Source of the DNA: CAZFDT01 sp964518335
Lineage (GTDB): Bacteria; Planctomycetota; Phycisphaerae; Phycisphaerales; Phycisphaeraceae
Length of the DNA: 64,000 bases
Direction of reading: 5' to 3'
Assembly: GCA_964518335.1 (NCBI GenBank)
Contig: CAZFDT010000006.1
Location: 1 to 64,000 of the forward strand
Positions 61,432-64,000 of this stretch are shown piece by piece (position 1 is the first letter of the stretch; the number at the start of each line of letters is the position of its first letter). The notes beneath the pieces are model-generated. The model was not told the DNA's origin. It was given only the letters and a program-made list of their open reading frames with translations, and ran no database searches. A program made the translations under genes and the position numbers.

Positions 61432-63714
61432 ATGCCGTCACACGACCTGGTTCGACGAGTCTGTCGCTGTTGTGGTCTTGGTGTTGTCATCATGTGGATC
61501 GGGATCGCGACGGATATGAGCATCGCGGCGGGGGAGGTCGCGACGGTCCGCCTGGCCGCCGGGGGTGTCGCCGAGTTTGACATCGTTGTAGCCGACGCCG
61601 TGCCGCAGGTCGTTCCGCCCGCGGCCGCCAAGCCGATTGAAATCGAGTTTGGCAATCCGCGCACCTCGGTCTGGGAGACGGCGCACCTGCTGGCGGAGTA
61701 CCTGCGCGCCAGCACCGGGGCGACGTTTGTGGTCAGGAAGGAGTCCACGCAAGCGACGAGACCTGGTGCTTTGCATCTGGGCGCGACGCAGTTTGCCAAA
61801 GCACGTCTGGCCGACGAGTCGCGCGCCGGAAATCTCGACCCCGACGGGTTCATCCACGACATCATCGACACGAAGAACATCGTGATCTTCGGCGGTTCGG
61901 ACCTGGGAACCGAGTATGGGGTGTACGACTTTCTCGAACGTCACGTCGGCGTTCGCTGGTTGTTCCCCGGGGAGATCGGCGAGCATGTGCCGTCGCATGC
62001 AACGCTCGATGTGCCTGCCGGATTCTTTCGAGACGAACCGAAGTTCCTTACCCGCTGCTATCGGCCGCATCGCGTCGAGGGCGCCATCCTCTGGGCCAGC
62101 CGCAACCGCGCCAACCTGCGCGTGGAGTTTCACCACAACATCCCCAAGCTCTTTCCACACAAGCTCATCCGCGAGCATCCCGAACTCTACCCCATTATCG
62201 ATGGTGAGCGGTATCTCCCGCCCCGCATCAACATGGACACCTGGCATCCGTGCTACACCGCGCCGGGCGCCGTGGACGTGACCGTGGGGCTCATCAACGA
62301 CTTCTTTCGCAGGTATCCCGAGTACAGTTCTGTATCGCTGGGCGTCTCGGACGCCAACGAGGGGCGCAACTGCCACTGCGAAGCCTGCGTCGCCCGATAC
62401 CCCGGCACGCTCAATACACTGGGTTTTGAGGAGCGATCGAATATCTACTACGACTGGTGCAACAAGGTAATCGCTGGCGTGTTGGCCAAATATCCCGACA
62501 AGAAATTCGGAACGCTGGCGTACCGTGGCGTGACCGATCCGCCGCAGGGATTCGCCGTGCACGATCGCCTGGTGCCCTACATCTGCTTTGACCGCATGTT
62601 GTGGGCGGATGCGACCCGCGCGGCGCAGGACCGAAAGATGACCGAGGGTTGGGCGCAGGCCGCGTCGGAATTGGGTTGGTACGACTATCTGTTTGGCGAG
62701 ACATATGTGGTGCCCCGCATCTACTCGCACACGCTGCAGCAGGCGCTGCAGTTCGCCTATGCGAACAAGGTGCGGCACTACTACGGCGAGGACAGCCCCT
62801 CGAAGGACTGGCACGAAGGGCCGAAGGTTTACATCGCGCTGCGGCTGCTGTGGAACCCCGACGCCGATGTCGATGCTCTGCTCGCCGACTGGTGCGAAGC
62901 GGCGGTGGGGCCCAGGGCCGCGCCCGCGCTCGTGCGCTACTTCAATCACCTGGAGACGTTCTGGACCAAGCGCGTGCCCCGGACCGCGTGGTTCGGCGAC
63001 CGCAGCAAGATCTACTTGATCTTCAACACGCTCGGATACCTCGACGCGCTGACCAAGGAGGATGTGGACAAGTGCATGCAATGGCTCAAGCAGGCCGAGG
63101 CGCTGGCGGGCGACGCTCGGCAGAAGCAGCGCGCCACGCAGCTGCGCGAAGGCTTTGAGAAACGACGGCGCGACTCAATCGACTACTTCATGCTCAACAA
63201 CCAGATTCCCACCGATCCCCGGCGGCTCCGTGACGTGAAGGTGGCCCAGACACTTGATTTCAACAGTCAGCCCAGCGGATGGGAGCCCTACTCGTCGGAG
63301 AACCGAGGCACGTGGCACTGGGAATCCGGCGCGGGTCGCAATGGCTCGGGCGCCTTGCGCCTGGACAACGCCACGGCGATCATCCGCCGCGGCACGACAG
63401 TGAACCCCACGGGCACGTATCGCATCAGCGGGTGGTACAAGGTCGAGGGCGCGCTGCCCGACTCCTCCAGGCTGGAAATGAAAATCGAATGGCGGGATCA
63501 GAACCGCGAGGAGTTTCGGCGGCAGATGCCCTCGAAGCTGTTGCCTGTTGACAAGGCGGGCCAGTGGCAGCAGTTCAGCCTGCTGTGCCTCACCGCTCAA
63601 GAGCCCGGACGCGAGGGGCACTCGCTGGGCATCGGCCTGCTGCTGCACAACGCGCCCGAGTCCAGCGTCCTGTTTGACGACATCACGGTGACCGAGATCG
63701 CCACCAGGCCGTGA
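61432..63714 (+). CDS. DUF4838 secreted protein (putative glycosidase)
   Basis: A 760-residue protein with a signal peptide (LGVVIMWIGIATDMSIAAG) and DUF4838 architecture. An alpha-glucuronidase-like N-terminal domain has TSVWETAHLLAEYLRASTGA and GSDLGTEYGVYDFLERHVGV. The DUF4838 TIM-barrel part has NMDTWHPCYTAPGAVD, SLGVSDANEGRNCHCEACVA and GWYDYLFGETYVVPRIYSHT. The C-terminal 130 residues form a carbohydrate-binding-like sandwich (LRLDNATAIIRRGTTVN, SGWYKVEGALPDSS). ATG 61432 has GAGG five bases upstream. It probably cleaves an exogenous glycan; the linkage is unknown. Confidence 0.85.
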   Translation: MPSHDLVRRVCRCCGLGVVIMWIGIATDMSIAAGEVATVRLAAGGVAEFDIVVADAVPQVVPPAAAKPIEIEFGNPRTSVWETAHLLAEYLRASTGATFVVRKESTQATRPGALHLGATQFAKARLADESRAGNLDPDGFIHDIIDTKNIVIFGGSDLGTEYGVYDFLERHVGVRWLFPGEIGEHVPSHATLDVPAGFFRDEPKFLTRCYRPHRVEGAILWASRNRANLRVEFHHNIPKLFPHKLIREHPELYPIIDGERYLPPRINMDTWHPCYTAPGAVDVTVGLINDFFRRYPEYSSVSLGVSDANEGRNCHCEACVARYPGTLNTLGFEERSNIYYDWCNKVIAGVLAKYPDKKFGTLAYRGVTDPPQGFAVHDRLVPYICFDRMLWADATRAAQDRKMTEGWAQAASELGWYDYLFGETYVVPRIYSHTLQQALQFAYANKVRHYYGEDSPSKDWHEGPKVYIALRLLWNPDADVDALLADWCEAAVGPRAAPALVRYFNHLETFWTKRVPRTAWFGDRSKIYLIFNTLGYLDALTKEDVDKCMQWLKQAEALAGDARQKQRATQLREGFEKRRRDSIDYFMLNNQIPTDPRRLRDVKVAQTLDFNSQPSGWEPYSSENRGTWHWESGAGRNGSGALRLDNATAIIRRGTTVNPTGTYRISGWYKVEGALPDSSRLEMKIEWRDQNREEFRRQMPSKLLPVDKAGQWQQFSLLCLTAQEPGREGHSLGIGLLLHNAPESSVLFDDITVTEIATRP

Positions 63715-63722
63715 CCTGCCGG

Positions 63723-64000
63723 TCACTTCTCCGTCGGCACGACGATGCCGCGCATGATCGTGCGTTGCGTGAGGATGAAGATGACCAGGGTCGGCAGGCT
63801 GGTGATGACGACCGACGCGAACACCCCGCCGGAGTTGGACTTCTGCTGGAACTGGAAAAGCCAGACGCTGATCAGCCACATGTTCTGGTCGGGCGCGACA
63901 AGCAGTGGATAGAGGAACGCCGTGTATGCGCCGTTGAAGGTCATGAGTGCGATGACGGCGAGGATGGGCTTGGACAAGGCCATGGTGAGTTGGAAGAACA
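63723..64000 (-). CDS. ABC sugar transporter permease, C-terminal part (cut by window edge)
   Basis: The last 90 or so residues of a MalG-like (binding-protein-dependent) permease: MALSKPILAVIALMTFNGAY (end of the EAA coupling region), LYPLLVAPDQNMWLISVWLF and the last helix ASVVITSLPTLVIFILTQRT, ending in MRGIVVPTEK, a common end for sugar permeases. The reading frame is open to the right edge of the window. It is convergent with the DUF4838 gene, and probably serves the uptake of a sugar released by this locus. Confidence 0.88.
   Translation of the reverse strand, partial: FFQLTMALSKPILAVIALMTFNGAYTAFLYPLLVAPDQNMWLISVWLFQFQQKSNSGGVFASVVITSLPTLVIFILTQRTIMRGIVVPTEK

Overview
The window looks like chromosomal DNA of a free-living planctomycete, most likely class Phycisphaerae. 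The evidence is the mix of families: three prepilin-type (DUF1559/H-X9-DG style) proteins ending near a DGH motif, four PEP-CTERM proteins, an LEPR-type secretion signal, XylR-like and GntR/LacI sensor regulators, several Gfo/Idh/MocA oxidoreductases, and a dense load of carbohydrate-active enzymes in GC-rich DNA. No identity below comes from a database search; all calls rest on motifs and architecture.

Layout. 1-780 holds a dehydrogenase cut short at the left edge. 1033-13299 is a polysaccharide locus: XylR-like regulator, pseudopilin, a large beta-repeat PEP-CTERM protein, GH95 fucosidase, and a double GH43 enzyme. 13371-14041 is a broken third GH43 gene fused to a decayed mutator-type transposase, abutting a SNF2/SWIM helicase (14042-17551). 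17741-18004 is another transposase remnant. 18210-28828 is a second locus: GntR/LacI regulator, PEP-CTERM protein, pseudopilin, two paralogous beta-helix proteins, an alpha/alpha protein, a TIM-barrel glycosidase-like protein, an HpaI-type aldolase and a sugar isomerase. 28917-40619 is a mixed region (Ldh2 dehydrogenase, LEPR protein, DUF4139 protein, PHP phosphoesterase, cytidylate-kinase-like protein, subtilase, GH78 rhamnosidase, membrane-fusion protein).

40635-42911 begins with a tRNA-Lys(CUU) and its promoter, followed by what looks like a decayed integrated element: an integrase-arm-like gene broken by an 11-bp tandem duplication, an HTH protein, small membrane proteins and a frameshifted DUF4230 gene, closed by a terminator. 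43288-45585 is housekeeping-like (pdxH, a CbiX-type chelatase, a methyltransferase). 46044-56574 is a sugar-acid style catabolic cluster (enolase-superfamily dehydratase, three Gfo/Idh/MocA enzymes, a GntR/LacI regulator, an FAD oxidoreductase, a cysteine-synthase-like PLP enzyme, a beta-propeller protein). 56627-58223 carries another pseudopilin and PEP-CTERM pair. 58438-63714 is an IclR-controlled set (C45 acyltransferase-like, alpha/beta hydrolase, DUF4838 protein), and the right edge cuts an ABC sugar permease.

How it fits together. The repeated theme is a sensor regulator next to a private pseudopilin, a surface PEP-CTERM protein, and enzymes that cut and catabolise complex glycans. The most testable regulatory signal is four copies of an ATTTCT-N5-AGAAAT-like palindrome, arranged as two pairs with 44-46 bp between centres: one pair upstream of the IclR gene, the other in the divergent promoter region it probably controls. 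The region also shows clear genome decay: two transposase remnants and at least three frameshifted or chimeric genes.
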